Of a stretch of DNA of 12,067 nt, positions 1 to 7,852 are shown piece by piece (positions within the stretch are counted from its first letter, which is position 1; every line of letters starts with the position of its first letter). The translations under genes were made by a program, and so were the position numbers. This stretch comes from Clostridiales bacterium (GTDB taxonomy: Bacteria; Bacillota; Clostridia; Oscillospirales; QAMX01), in contig JAAZBA010000252.1 of assembly GCA_012514045.1 (NCBI GenBank), positions 1 to 12,067 of the forward strand, read 5' to 3'. The notes below the pieces were generated by a model. It did no database searches, was not told where the DNA came from, and saw nothing but the letters and a program-made list of their open reading frames with translations.

Positions 1-852
1 ACAATCGCCATGGTCAAGAAATACTTCGACGGTAAAATCCCCGCCGCTTCAGGTGAGGACATAGGCCCCGACTCGGAACTCAAGGCTCTTGCCGCTTCTA
101 CCGCCATTCGCACTTCCAAAGCCATGGAGAACCTCCACGTGGCGGACGCTCTCGACGAGATATGGACACTTCTGCGCCGCTCCAATAAGTATATTGATGA
201 GACAACACCCTGGATTCTTGCGAAAAACAATGAAACGGAGCGCCTTGGCACCGTATTATACAATCTCATTGAATCCATCCGCATAGCCTCTGTGCTTCTT
301 AAGCCTTATCTCCCGGAGACGGGCGAGAAGATACAGGCTCAGATAGGCACAGCAGCCACAGATTATGAGTCTTCACTCACATTTGGAGCCACTGTACCGG
401 GAACAGCGGTTTCCGACGGAGCCCAGTTGTTTGCCAGAATAGACGAGAAAGCTTTCCAGGCAGAGCTTGAGGCGGAAAAAGCAAAAAAGGCAGCGGAGTT
501 GAAAGCGAAAGAAGAGCTTGCGAATGTAGCTCTTATTTCCATAGATGAATTTTCTAAGATCGACCTGAGAGTCGCCAAGGTCAAAGCCTGCGAGCCCATA
601 CCAAAGGCAAAGAAGCTTCTGAAGCTCACTGTTGAGGTGGCGGGAGAGGAAAGAACCGTTGTTTCCGGAATCGCCCAATGGTACAAGCCTGAGGATCTCA
701 TCGGCAGAAACGTGATAATTGTTTCCAACCTGCAGCCCGTGGTGCTTCGCGGAGTGGAGTCAAGAGGTATGATACTGGCAGCCGACGCAGAAGAAGATGA
801 TGTAAAGGTAATTTTCGCGGACGATATCCCATCGGGGGCGAAGGTGAGATAA
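1..852 (+). CDS. metG: Methionyl-tRNA synthetase, C-terminal part (5' end outside window)
   Basis: Methionyl-tRNA synthetase charges tRNA-Met with methionine in the cytoplasm. Only about the last 283 residues are visible. The frame is open from base 1, so the ATG at position 10 is an internal Met, and the HIGH and KMSKS catalytic motifs lie upstream of the window. The first part is the helical anticodon-binding domain, with the family-typical stretches NLHVADALDEIW and ETTPWILAK at about bases 130-230. A Glu/Lys/Ala-rich linker follows (about 450-525). The last ~105 residues form an EMAP/Trbp111-type OB-fold tRNA-binding domain (FSKIDLRVAKV, then VSNLQPVVLRGVESRGM). This C-terminal dimerising and tRNA-binding module is normal for many bacterial MetG proteins. 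The stop codon overlaps the next ATG by one base (TAATG), suggesting translational coupling with the tatD-type gene, a pairing common in Firmicutes. Confidence 0.96.
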   Translation, partial: TIAMVKKYFDGKIPAASGEDIGPDSELKALAASTAIRTSKAMENLHVADALDEIWTLLRRSNKYIDETTPWILAKNNETERLGTVLYNLIESIRIASVLLKPYLPETGEKIQAQIGTAATDYESSLTFGATVPGTAVSDGAQLFARIDEKAFQAELEAEKAKKAAELKAKEELANVALISIDEFSKIDLRVAKVKACEPIPKAKKLLKLTVEVAGEERTVVSGIAQWYKPEDLIGRNVIIVSNLQPVVLRGVESRGMILAADAEEDDVKVIFADDIPSGAKVR

Positions 853-1619
853 TGCGCCTCTTCGATACCCACGCCCATTATGAGGACGAAAGGTTTTCGT
901 CTGACAGATATGCGTTGATTGCGTCGCTCCCGGAGGCGGGAGTGGAATACGTGGCAAATGTGGGCTGCAACGTGGACGGTTCCCGGTTTGCCATCGGACT
1001 TGCGGAAAAATTCAACCATGTCTATGCCGTAATAGGTATCCATCCCCACGATGCCGATGAATTTTCCGAAGAAGCCATCGGGGAAATCGAAAAGCTTTCG
1101 AGGCATGAAAAAGTTGTGGCGATAGGGGAGATAGGTCTCGATTATCATTATAATTTCTCACCCCGTGACGTTCAGAAAAACGCTTTTCGGTGTCAGATGG
1201 AGCTGGCGGAGAAACTTAACCTCCCGGTGTGCATCCATAACAGAGAAGCGCACGAGGACTGCATGAATATCATAAGAGAGTACCCTAATGTAACAGGCGT
1301 GTTCCATTGCTATTCGGGAAGCCTTGAGACTGCAAGAGAGATAGTGAAGCTTGGGTACATGATATCCTTTACCGGAGTAATCACATTTAAAAACGCAAAG
1401 AAGTTCGGACCTATAATAGCCTCTCTTCCGGAGGATCGGATAATGATAGAGACCGATTGTCCCTACCTTGCCCCGGAGCCTTTCAGGGGAAAGCGAAACA
1501 GCTCCCTTTACGTATACCGCGTGGCGGAAGAGATCGGAAGAATAAGAAACATTGCTCCGGAGGAAGCGGCTAAGCTGACAACTGAAAACGCGTTGCGTTT
1601 TTACCGCATAAAAGGGTAA
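852..1619 (+). CDS. tatD: TatD family metal-dependent hydrolase (putative DNase)
   Basis: This 255-residue protein has the usual length and motifs of TatD/YcfH/YabD hydrolases, TIM-barrel enzymes of the amidohydrolase superfamily. Members act as metal-dependent 3'-5' DNases, or more broadly in nucleic-acid quality control. The expected metal ligands are all present: H7 and H9 in DTHAHY, E93 in GEIGLDYHY, H129 in IHNREAH, H152 in FHCYSG and D202 in ETDCPYLAP, so the enzyme should be active. The start overlaps the metG stop by one base. A purine-rich run just inside the metG end (GGGGGCGAAGGTGAG) is only a weak ribosome binding site, which fits coupling to metG translation. In many Firmicutes rnmV and ksgA follow this gene; here the next gene is an ABC transporter ATPase. 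The true cellular substrate cannot be read from sequence. Confidence 0.94.
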   Translation: MRLFDTHAHYEDERFSSDRYALIASLPEAGVEYVANVGCNVDGSRFAIGLAEKFNHVYAVIGIHPHDADEFSEEAIGEIEKLSRHEKVVAIGEIGLDYHYNFSPRDVQKNAFRCQMELAEKLNLPVCIHNREAHEDCMNIIREYPNVTGVFHCYSGSLETAREIVKLGYMISFTGVITFKNAKKFGPIIASLPEDRIMIETDCPYLAPEPFRGKRNSSLYVYRVAEEIGRIRNIAPEEAAKLTTENALRFYRIKG

Positions 1620-1744
1620 AAGGTATAAAAACCGCAAATACAGACTATTTTCACCTAAAATTCACATTAAATACAGGTAATTGGTTAAATATTGAAGCTA
1701 TCGGCTCAGATTTAACAAAACAGAAACAAAAACAGCAAAAAATG

Positions 1745-1753
1745 TGATAAAAT
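1745..1753 (+). promoter_or_regulatory. Candidate extended -10 promoter for the ABC operon
   Basis: The 237-base gap after the tatD-type gene is AT-rich and contains TGATAAAAT, an extended -10 element (TGn plus TAAAAT, 5 of 6 to consensus). No good -35 lies at the expected distance, which is tolerable for extended -10 promoters. An A-rich stretch lies directly upstream (1714-1742). Transcription would begin near 1760 and give a leader of about 97 nt carrying a short GC hairpin (GCCC at 1777-1780 with GGGC at 1787-1790). A TATAAT at 1812-1817 is an alternative -10 but lacks both a TGn and a -35. No clear intrinsic terminator for the metG-tatD unit is visible in this gap. Confidence 0.4.
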
Positions 1754-1856
1754 ATATTGGTGCTTTTAGGTCACAGCCCTGTAGGGGGCAAAACATCGTC
1801 TTTTATGCAAATATAATGCGTTTAAGAATATACAATCAAACGGAGGAAAAGACAAG

Positions 1857-2795
1857 ATGATAGAGGTCATAAACCTGTCAAAGTCTTTCGGAGACAAGCA
1901 TGCCGTCCGCGACATCAACTTTACAATCAACAGCGGTGAAGTTGTCGGCTTTCTTGGACCGAACGGCGCAGGGAAAACCACAACAATGAACATTATTACT
2001 GGATACCTTTCGGCTACAGCGGGAACGGTAAAGGTACATGGTATCGATGTGCTTGAGGATCCGATCGCAGCCAAGCGCTACATAGGATACCTGCCCGAAC
2101 ACCCGCCGCTCTACATGGACATGACGGTAAACGAATATCTCAGTTTCGCTTACGATCTGAAGAGAGTCAAAGGCATATCCAAGAAGAAGCATATCAACGA
2201 GATTTGCGACAGTGTGTCCATCACCCATGTGCGCGACAGAATGGTGAAGAACCTCTCGAAAGGTTATAAGCAGCGTGTGGGTCTTGCCATGTCTCTTATC
2301 GGAAATCCCGATGTACTCATTCTCGACGAACCTACGGTAGGTCTTGACCCTATCCAGATCATAGAAATCAGAAACGTCATAAAGGAGCTGGGCCGCGACA
2401 GAACGGTTATCCTCTCCAGTCATATCCTCCCCGAGGTTCAGGCTATATGCGAGCGGGTGCTGGTTATAAACAACGGCGTGATTGTCGCCAATGACACCCC
2501 TGAAAATCTCAGCGCCTCCATATCAGGCGAGCATAAACTGTCTGTACGTATAGCCGGCCCTGCCGATGCGGTACAGAACACGCTCCGTGCCTGCGAAGGC
2601 ATACGTACAGCCGATATGAGCCTTGAGCACGAGGATGGTTCCTGCGAATTCGTCGTTGAGGCAGACCCCAATGTTGACGTCAGAAAGCCCATGTTTTTCG
2701 CCCTTGCGAAGGCAGGCTATCCGATTCTCATGCTCAAACCGCTAGACATGAGCCTGGAGGACATCTTCCTGAAGCTCACCACGGAAGAAAATTAA
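1857..2795 (+). CDS. ABC transporter ATP-binding protein (GldA-like)
   Basis: This 312-residue cytoplasmic ATPase would power the membrane proteins encoded next. The nucleotide-binding domain occupies about residues 1-230: aromatic A-loop F11, Walker A GPNGAGKT at 34-41, signature LSKGYKQR at 133-140, Walker B LILDEP at 154-159, D-loop GLDP at 162-165 and H-loop H189. The Q-loop position carries Glu instead of Gln (YLPEHPPLY, 78-86), typical of the GldA/ABC-2 branch and not a defect. A C-terminal region of about 80 residues follows, as usual in this family. The start is supported by GGAGG at 1842-1846, 10 bases upstream. The permease gene begins 18 bases after the stop. The family relates to GldA of Bacteroidetes gliding motility, but homologues are widespread in non-gliding bacteria, so a gliding role should not be assumed. 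Confidence 0.95.
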   Translation: MIEVINLSKSFGDKHAVRDINFTINSGEVVGFLGPNGAGKTTTMNIITGYLSATAGTVKVHGIDVLEDPIAAKRYIGYLPEHPPLYMDMTVNEYLSFAYDLKRVKGISKKKHINEICDSVSITHVRDRMVKNLSKGYKQRVGLAMSLIGNPDVLILDEPTVGLDPIQIIEIRNVIKELGRDRTVILSSHILPEVQAICERVLVINNGVIVANDTPENLSASISGEHKLSVRIAGPADAVQNTLRACEGIRTADMSLEHEDGSCEFVVEADPNVDVRKPMFFALAKAGYPILMLKPLDMSLEDIFLKLTTEEN

Positions 2796-2813
2796 GGAAG
2801 GGGAACATAATAA

Positions 2814-3518
2814 ATGCTAGCTATATTTAAACGCGATTTCCGCAGCTATTTCACGTCTCCCATCGGTTACGTATTTATTGCGGTATTCCTTCTCGTATCA
2901 AATCTGTTCTTCTACATGATCAACGTTCTGAACATGTATTCGGATCTTTCAGCGCTTTTCTCTAACCTGCTGTTTGTCCTTATGTTCATTATTCCTCTGC
3001 TTACGATGCGTCTTTTAAGTGAAGAGATGAAGCAGAGGACAGACCAGATGCTTCTTACCGCTCCGGTTAAGATTGTCGACATCGTTGTTGGCAAGTTCTT
3101 GGCAGCCTTCTCGGTATTCCTTATTGGTATTGCTCTTACTTTCACATGGCCTCTCATTGTAACCATGTTCGGCACACCGGCAGTATACACCATTATAGGC
3201 AACTATGTGGCTCTCATATTCGCTATTGCCACATTTATATCCATAGGTCTGTTTATCTCATCTCTCACTGAGAGCCAGATAATCGCCGCAATCGTAAGCT
3301 TCTGCGTATTCCTGGGCATCTACTTCATGAGCGCCTTGGGCTCTGCGCTGGATTCCCCCATTATTTCAAAGGTACTCAATTGGTTCAGCATATTCAGCCG
3401 CTATTCTAACTTTACCCTTGGCATATTCTCGCTTGCAGATATAGTCTATTATATCAGCGTAACTGTAGTGTTCCTTTTCCTGACCACACGTGTCATCGAG
3501 AAGAAGCGCTGGGCATAA
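2814..3518 (+). CDS. ABC-2 type permease (GldF-like)
   Basis: This 234-residue integral membrane protein has about six predicted helices (roughly 17-37, 48-66, 95-117, 131-150, 156-176 and 208-227). Two features match GldF-like ABC-2 permeases: the amphipathic N terminus FKRDFRSYFTSPIGYV (residues 5-20), and the cytoplasmic segment SEEMKQRTDQMLLTAPV after helix 2, which includes the conserved E-x-K-Q/R-x-T type element thought to face the ATPase. It probably dimerises, because only one permease gene is present. An AAGGAAGGGG ribosome binding site overlaps the stop of the ATPase gene. The next gene starts 15 bases after this stop, preceded by GGGAGGGA. The transported substrate is unknown. The C terminus ends in a basic cytoplasmic tail (EKKRWA). 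Confidence 0.93.
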   Translation: MLAIFKRDFRSYFTSPIGYVFIAVFLLVSNLFFYMINVLNMYSDLSALFSNLLFVLMFIIPLLTMRLLSEEMKQRTDQMLLTAPVKIVDIVVGKFLAAFSVFLIGIALTFTWPLIVTMFGTPAVYTIIGNYVALIFAIATFISIGLFISSLTESQIIAAIVSFCVFLGIYFMSALGSALDSPIISKVLNWFSIFSRYSNFTLGIFSLADIVYYISVTVVFLFLTTRVIEKKRWA

Positions 3519-3533
3519 GGGAGGGACATATAA

Positions 3534-5015
3534 ATGAAAAAAGATAAAAGTTCAAATCGCATCTCAAAGAAAAAGCTTCAGTACGGCTCTATTTCAATAG
3601 TGCTTGTTATTGTGTTCATTGCTTCCATCGTATTGATTAACGCCGGCGTCAGCTTCCTGACAGACAGATACAATCTTAAGGCTGATATCTCCGCCGCGGG
3701 TCTCTATGAGATAAGCGAGCAGACAGAAATCATGCTCAAGAACCTTAAGGAGCCGGTTACAGCCTATATTCTTCTTTCAGAGGACGAGGTATCCCAAAGC
3801 ACCGGTTATGCCGAAGCTAATGAGCTTCTCAAGAGATATGCTTCCATGTCAAACGGAAAATTCACAGTTCAGTACGTGGACATCTATAAGAATCCCACCT
3901 TCACCCAGAATTTTGAAACCGACCAGACGCTCAGCCGCGGCTCCTTCATTATCGAGAGTCCCAAGAGATTCAAGGTGGCGTCTCTTACGGATCTCTATGA
4001 GATTTCCACAAACTACGACAAGACAACAGGAAAGTCCTCCCAGTATTACTCCGGCTTTGCCGCCGACCAGTCCTTCGCCTCCGCTCTCCACTATGTAACC
4101 ACAGAGGATCTTCCCACGGTTGCCAAAATAGTGGGTCATAACGAGCGCTACGCAGAGACTTTCCTTGACATCTTTGAATCCAACAACTACTACGTCCAGG
4201 AAATCAACCTTATGATGGAGGATATCCCTGCGGACGTAGCCATGATAATAATCGGTGCCCCCACAACGGACTATACCATGGAGGAAATCGATAAGATAGA
4301 CAACTACCTTGTTGAAAACCACGGCAGTGCCATCGTGTTCTCTGACATGATGAGCGAAGCCACTCCCAACCTGGACCTCTATTATGAGGAGTGGAGCGTT
4401 AAGTACAATAACGAGATGGCTCTTGACGCTACCCGTGCTGTATCCAGCCCCATTATGATAGCCCCGATGCTTGTTGACACTACCCTTACCGAGAATCTCC
4501 CCGTTTCCGCCAACGATATCATTCTCGCTCCCTATTCCCGCACAATGGATCAAGTGTTTGAGTCCAGAGGCGGACGTACCTCCAAGGCAATCCTGCGCAC
4601 CTCAGACAACTCCTACGCCAAGCCTTATAGCACCGAGAAACAGATTACCACCTATGAGAAGGAAGCCGGCGATACAGACGGACCTCTCAATGTGGCTGTT
4701 CTCTGTACACTATCCGAGTTTGTAAACAATACTCGTATGGACACCAATGTCCTCTTCTTCGGCACATCTGCCATCGCCAGCGACTCCATGCTAGGCACTG
4801 CCTCCTTTACAAACCTCAAATTCCTTACCTCCGCCATCGATTACATGAATCCCATGGTTGATGCCGTATCCATAGAGGCTAAGGACTTCACAAGCACAGA
4901 ACTTATAATTATGGAGGATCAGGCGAGAGTAATATTCTGGGTACTCATAGTCGCGCTTCCCCTTGTTATCCTTGCACTCGGCTTTGTGGTCTGGATTAAA
5001 AGGAGAAATAAGTAA
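3534..5015 (+). CDS. GldG family ABC transporter auxiliary protein
   Basis: This 493-residue protein has a basic N terminus, one membrane helix at about 17-40, a large extracytoplasmic region, and a second helix at about 467-487 ending in the basic tail KRRNK. The N and C termini should therefore be cytoplasmic, with about 425 residues outside. The start of the external part (DISAAGLYEISEQTEIML, then LKEPVTAYILLSEDE) matches the ABC_transp_aux/GldG family pattern, with two Rossmann-like halves. A second recognisable block is AKIVGHNERYAETFLDIFES followed by PADVAMIIIGAP. In gliding Bacteroidetes GldG partners GldA and GldF; in this Firmicute setting the role is unknown, perhaps handling an envelope substrate. 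The stop overlaps the next ATG (TAATG at 5013-5017), and an AAGGAG just upstream serves that next gene. The family call is firm; the function is not. Confidence 0.9.
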   Translation: MKKDKSSNRISKKKLQYGSISIVLVIVFIASIVLINAGVSFLTDRYNLKADISAAGLYEISEQTEIMLKNLKEPVTAYILLSEDEVSQSTGYAEANELLKRYASMSNGKFTVQYVDIYKNPTFTQNFETDQTLSRGSFIIESPKRFKVASLTDLYEISTNYDKTTGKSSQYYSGFAADQSFASALHYVTTEDLPTVAKIVGHNERYAETFLDIFESNNYYVQEINLMMEDIPADVAMIIIGAPTTDYTMEEIDKIDNYLVENHGSAIVFSDMMSEATPNLDLYYEEWSVKYNNEMALDATRAVSSPIMIAPMLVDTTLTENLPVSANDIILAPYSRTMDQVFESRGGRTSKAILRTSDNSYAKPYSTEKQITTYEKEAGDTDGPLNVAVLCTLSEFVNNTRMDTNVLFFGTSAIASDSMLGTASFTNLKFLTSAIDYMNPMVDAVSIEAKDFTSTELIIMEDQARVIFWVLIVALPLVILALGFVVWIKRRNK

Positions 5016-6478
5016 TGAAGAAATTCCGCCCGCTTATTATCGCGGCGATAGTGCTGTTGGTACTGCTCGCCGGATATCTCTTGATCACAACACTGCTGCC
5101 TGAAAAGGAAACGGATAATAAGGCAGACTCACCCACCGAGCCTGTGGAACAATATGTCCTTACCGACTACGAAATGGCGAACGTGGACGTTATGAAGTTT
5201 AAATTCGATGATGGCTACGAGTACACAATCAAATGTGTCGTAACAAAGAACGAAAAGGGCGTATCCTCGAGAAATTACTTCATTGAGGGCAAGACACAGT
5301 ACGCTTTCAACCGTTCTACCCTCGGTATGGCGGCAATGACCCTGGCTGACATATCTTTTACAAGTTACGTCGAGGAAAATCCCAAAGACCTGGCTAAGTA
5401 CGGTCTTGATACCCCCTATGTCATATTCGAGATAGTTGACAACGACGGCAACAACGACGTTATTTACATCGGTGATCCCGCTCCTGTAGGCACGGGCTAC
5501 TACGGAATGAAAGAGGGAGGAGACAAAGTCTTTCTCTTCGGCTCATACTATTCCAAGTACATGGTAGCAAGGGACACATTCTACCGTGAGCTTGCCTTCA
5601 CCCAGTACCCCGATTACACCTCCATTAAGAGCTTTCTTCTTAGCCAACCCGGCAAGGAGACCATTGAAATCGACACCAACTCAGAGGAGGATATTAAAGC
5701 CGGTGGGCTATACGCTACCCAGTACTGCTTTAAGCAGCCGGTTCAGCGAAACGGCAACGATTCTATGATTGCCGAGGAGATTTTCGCGAAAATTATTGCT
5801 ATTTCCGCCACCGAGGTGGTCGAGGACAGCCTTGACAACCTGGCTCAGTACGGTCTCGATGGAGACAACGTGACAATCCTTGAAATAGGCGACACAGAGG
5901 ACAACACAAAAAGGCTTACCCTCTCTCCCGTAGGTGAGGACGGCAGCCGTTACGGTGTGATCCGCGGCATAATGTCTGTATACAAGTTCTCTAACTCCTC
6001 TTTCTCTCCTATTCTTAATTTGGACTACAGACTCTATATCAACAAGCTCATATGGCTCCACAACATAACCGAGATAGGACGCGTGGAGATCACCCTCCCT
6101 GAGGGAGAACACATCCTTGAGATTTTTGATCCCACCGATGAAGAAGAAGAGGCCGGAAAAGAGTTTGAAGCTACCTTTGACGGCGGAGATATCATTGAAG
6201 AGAACGCCAGAAGGCTCTATACAAGGGTTCTCTCTCCCACGTTCTACGATATGATCGAGGGCGACTTTGAGGTCGGTGAAATCGAATACGAATTCAAGAT
6301 TATCTACGATGAGACAGGCGAGGAGCATACCCTCCAGTTTGCCCCCATCAACCCCAGACAGTATGTAGCCTATCTGAATGGCGAGATGACCGACTACTAC
6401 GTAAACGTTTCGAGTCTTACAGAGGTTTCCAAGGCTGTAAAAGCAATCCAGGAAGGCGAAGTGCTAACAACTACATAA
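5015..6478 (+). CDS. DUF4340 domain-containing membrane-anchored protein
   Basis: This 487-residue protein has a basic N terminus and one hydrophobic helix (about 7-27) with no lipobox cysteine, so it is probably a membrane-anchored extracytoplasmic protein. After a charged linker it carries the DUF4340 pattern twice: DLAKYGLDTPYVIFEI with Y129-D132, and NLAQYGLDGDNVTILEI with Y279-D282, 150 residues apart. Each copy is followed by a beta-rich segment. An acidic patch (DEEEEAGKE) occurs near 375. It overlaps the GldG-like gene by one base and uses AAGGAG as ribosome binding site, so it is co-translated and very likely part of the same complex. DUF4340 genes are known companions of GldG-type ABC transporters, but no biochemical activity is established that I can state. 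It is the last gene of the operon; a hairpin follows directly. Confidence 0.88.
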   Translation: MKKFRPLIIAAIVLLVLLAGYLLITTLLPEKETDNKADSPTEPVEQYVLTDYEMANVDVMKFKFDDGYEYTIKCVVTKNEKGVSSRNYFIEGKTQYAFNRSTLGMAAMTLADISFTSYVEENPKDLAKYGLDTPYVIFEIVDNDGNNDVIYIGDPAPVGTGYYGMKEGGDKVFLFGSYYSKYMVARDTFYRELAFTQYPDYTSIKSFLLSQPGKETIEIDTNSEEDIKAGGLYATQYCFKQPVQRNGNDSMIAEEIFAKIIAISATEVVEDSLDNLAQYGLDGDNVTILEIGDTEDNTKRLTLSPVGEDGSRYGVIRGIMSVYKFSNSSFSPILNLDYRLYINKLIWLHNITEIGRVEITLPEGEHILEIFDPTDEEEEAGKEFEATFDGGDIIEENARRLYTRVLSPTFYDMIEGDFEVGEIEYEFKIIYDETGEEHTLQFAPINPRQYVAYLNGEMTDYYVNVSSLTEVSKAVKAIQEGEVLTTT

Positions 6479-6488
6479 AAGGATTTCG

Positions 6489-6526
6489 GGACCTCGCAAA
6501 CGTCACAGTCTGCGAGGTCCTTTGTC
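6489..6526 (+). terminator. Strong hairpin with weak T tail after the ABC operon
   Basis: GGACCTCGCA at 6489-6498 pairs perfectly with TGCGAGGTCC at 6511-6520, giving a 10-bp GC-rich stem with a 12-base loop. The following tail is only TTTGTC, so termination may be partial. It sits 11 bases after the DUF4340 stop and only 20 bases before the rimM ATG. I see no promoter between the hairpin and rimM, so rimM-trmD may depend on readthrough or on a promoter inside the upstream gene. Confidence 0.7.
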
Positions 6527-6540
6527 AGAGGATATATAGA

Positions 6541-7050
6541 ATGGACAGATTAATTGAAACAGGCAGGATAGTAAATACACACGCTGTGGCGGGAGAAGTA
6601 AAAATCGAGCCCTGGGCGGACACACCAGAGTTCTTAAAAGGCTTCAATCGCTTCTTTATAGGAGGAACAGAGTACACCGTTATCCGCTCAAGGGTACATA
6701 AGAGTCACGTGATAGCCAAGCTTGAGGGGATCGACACGGTGGAGGACGCCATGGCGCTGAAAGACAAGGTGGTAAAGATCGCCCGGGAAGACGCTACACT
6801 TCCCGAGGGCTCCCACTTCATATCCGATATCCTCGGCTTTGACGTATATGACCGTAGGCTTGAAAAAAATGTGGGGAAGCTCAAGAGCGTGGACTTACTC
6901 CCTGCGGGAGCTGTTTACACGATAAAGAAAGGCCAAAGTGAGTTTATGATCCCGGAAAACGGGGGATTTATAGAGGATATTGACGAGAAAAAGAAACTTA
7001 TAACGGTTTGTACGATAGAGGGGATGGGTCATGACAGGGATGAAGATTAA
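6541..7050 (+). CDS. rimM: Ribosome maturation factor RimM
   Basis: RimM assists late assembly of the 30S subunit, acting on the 16S rRNA 3' domain near ribosomal protein S19. The protein has the normal length (169 residues) and two-domain layout. The N-terminal RimM domain begins ETGRIVNTHAVAGEVKIEPW (the usual THGxxGEV has Ala for the first Gly). A C-terminal PRC-barrel-like domain runs from about residue 93 (DILGFDVYDRR, then the conserved MIPENGGFIEDID near the end). AGAGGA lies 8-13 bases before the ATG. The 3' end overlaps trmD by 20 bases, or by 11 if the later trmD start is used. In many bacteria rpsP precedes this pair; here a DUF4340 transporter gene and a hairpin precede it. Confidence 0.95.
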   Translation: MDRLIETGRIVNTHAVAGEVKIEPWADTPEFLKGFNRFFIGGTEYTVIRSRVHKSHVIAKLEGIDTVEDAMALKDKVVKIAREDATLPEGSHFISDILGFDVYDRRLEKNVGKLKSVDLLPAGAVYTIKKGQSEFMIPENGGFIEDIDEKKKLITVCTIEGMGHDRDED

Positions 7051-7795
7051 CATTATGACGCTGTTCCCTGAGCAGATCGATGCTGTTATGGGCGGAAGCA
7101 TTATCGGAAAGGCTGCGAATAAGGGCCTTATTGAGATAACAGCCACAAATATCCGGGATTTCTCACCCATAAGGAACAAGAGAACCGATGACTATCCCTA
7201 CGGAGGGGGCAAAGGCCTTGTAATGCTGGCGGAGCCCTTGTATCTGTGTCACTCCCACCTATGCGAAAAAGCCGGGAGAAGGCTGCATACAATCCTCATG
7301 AGCGCCCAGGGCAGAACATTCACACAGAAGAGAGCCAAAGAGCTTCTGAAGCTTGAACACATAATACTTGTGTGCGGTCACTACGAAGGAGTAGATGAGA
7401 GATTCATCGAGGAATGTGTGGACGAGGAGATATCTTTGGGAGATTTTGTAATGACAGGCGGAGAGATCCCTGCTATGGCTATAGCCGACACGATATGCCG
7501 TATGGTGCCGGGAGTGCTGTCCGAGGAGGTATGTTTTACCGATGAAAGCCACTGGGATGGAGTACTGGAATATCCTCAGTACACGAGACCGGAGGTCTGG
7601 CGCGGCAGAAAGGTGCCTTCGGTGCTCCTAAGCGGCCACCATGCCAACATAGCCAAATGGCAGCGTCGTCAGGCTCTCATAAGAACAATGCGCCGCCGCC
7701 CGGAGCTTCTTGCCAAGGCGGAGTTGAGCTACGAGGACAATGTGTTCATTTCGGAAACACTGTATAAACTGTCAAAGGACACAGACGAGGAATAG
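7031..7795 (+). CDS. trmD: tRNA (guanine-N1-)-methyltransferase TrmD
   Basis: TrmD methylates G37 next to the anticodon of several tRNAs using S-adenosylmethionine, preventing +1 frameshifts. It is a SPOUT-class enzyme with a trefoil knot and acts as a homodimer. Visible landmarks are the N-terminal MKINIMTLFPEQ, the loop PYGGGKGLVM (about residues 56-65), the knot region LVCGHYEGVDERFIEE followed by SLGDFVMTGGE, and the C-terminal YTRPEVWRGRKVPSVLLSGHH. Length (254) is normal. Two starts are possible. ATG 7031 has GAGGGG at 7017-7022 at good spacing. ATG 7040 gives the family-typical MKI start but has only a weak ACAGGG close by. I chose 7031 on ribosome binding site grounds. It is not followed by rplS, the common neighbour. 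Confidence 0.95.
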   Translation: MTGMKINIMTLFPEQIDAVMGGSIIGKAANKGLIEITATNIRDFSPIRNKRTDDYPYGGGKGLVMLAEPLYLCHSHLCEKAGRRLHTILMSAQGRTFTQKRAKELLKLEHIILVCGHYEGVDERFIEECVDEEISLGDFVMTGGEIPAMAIADTICRMVPGVLSEEVCFTDESHWDGVLEYPQYTRPEVWRGRKVPSVLLSGHHANIAKWQRRQALIRTMRRRPELLAKAELSYEDNVFISETLYKLSKDTDEE

Positions 7796-7852
7796 TTAAA
7801 AGCCGATGGAGACATTGCCTCGGTAAGAAGCAGAATGAAGAAGAGGAATAGG

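Noticed and set aside
10..12. ATG at position 10 as the metG start
   Set aside because: The frame is open to the window edge and the visible protein lacks the whole catalytic domain, so this Met is internal.
363..1148. Long open frame on the - strand across metG and tatD
   Set aside because: It runs antisense through two clearly coding genes, is Ser/Phe-rich in a low-complexity way and has no recognisable domain.
1812..1817. TATAAT as the main promoter of the ABC operon
   Set aside because: There is no -35-like sequence 16-18 bases upstream and no TGn extension; the extended -10 at 1745 is the better candidate.
7802..7822. Hairpin CCGA-t-GG / CC-TCGG after trmD as a terminator
   Set aside because: The stem is only six pairs with a bulge, and no T run follows, so intrinsic termination is unlikely.
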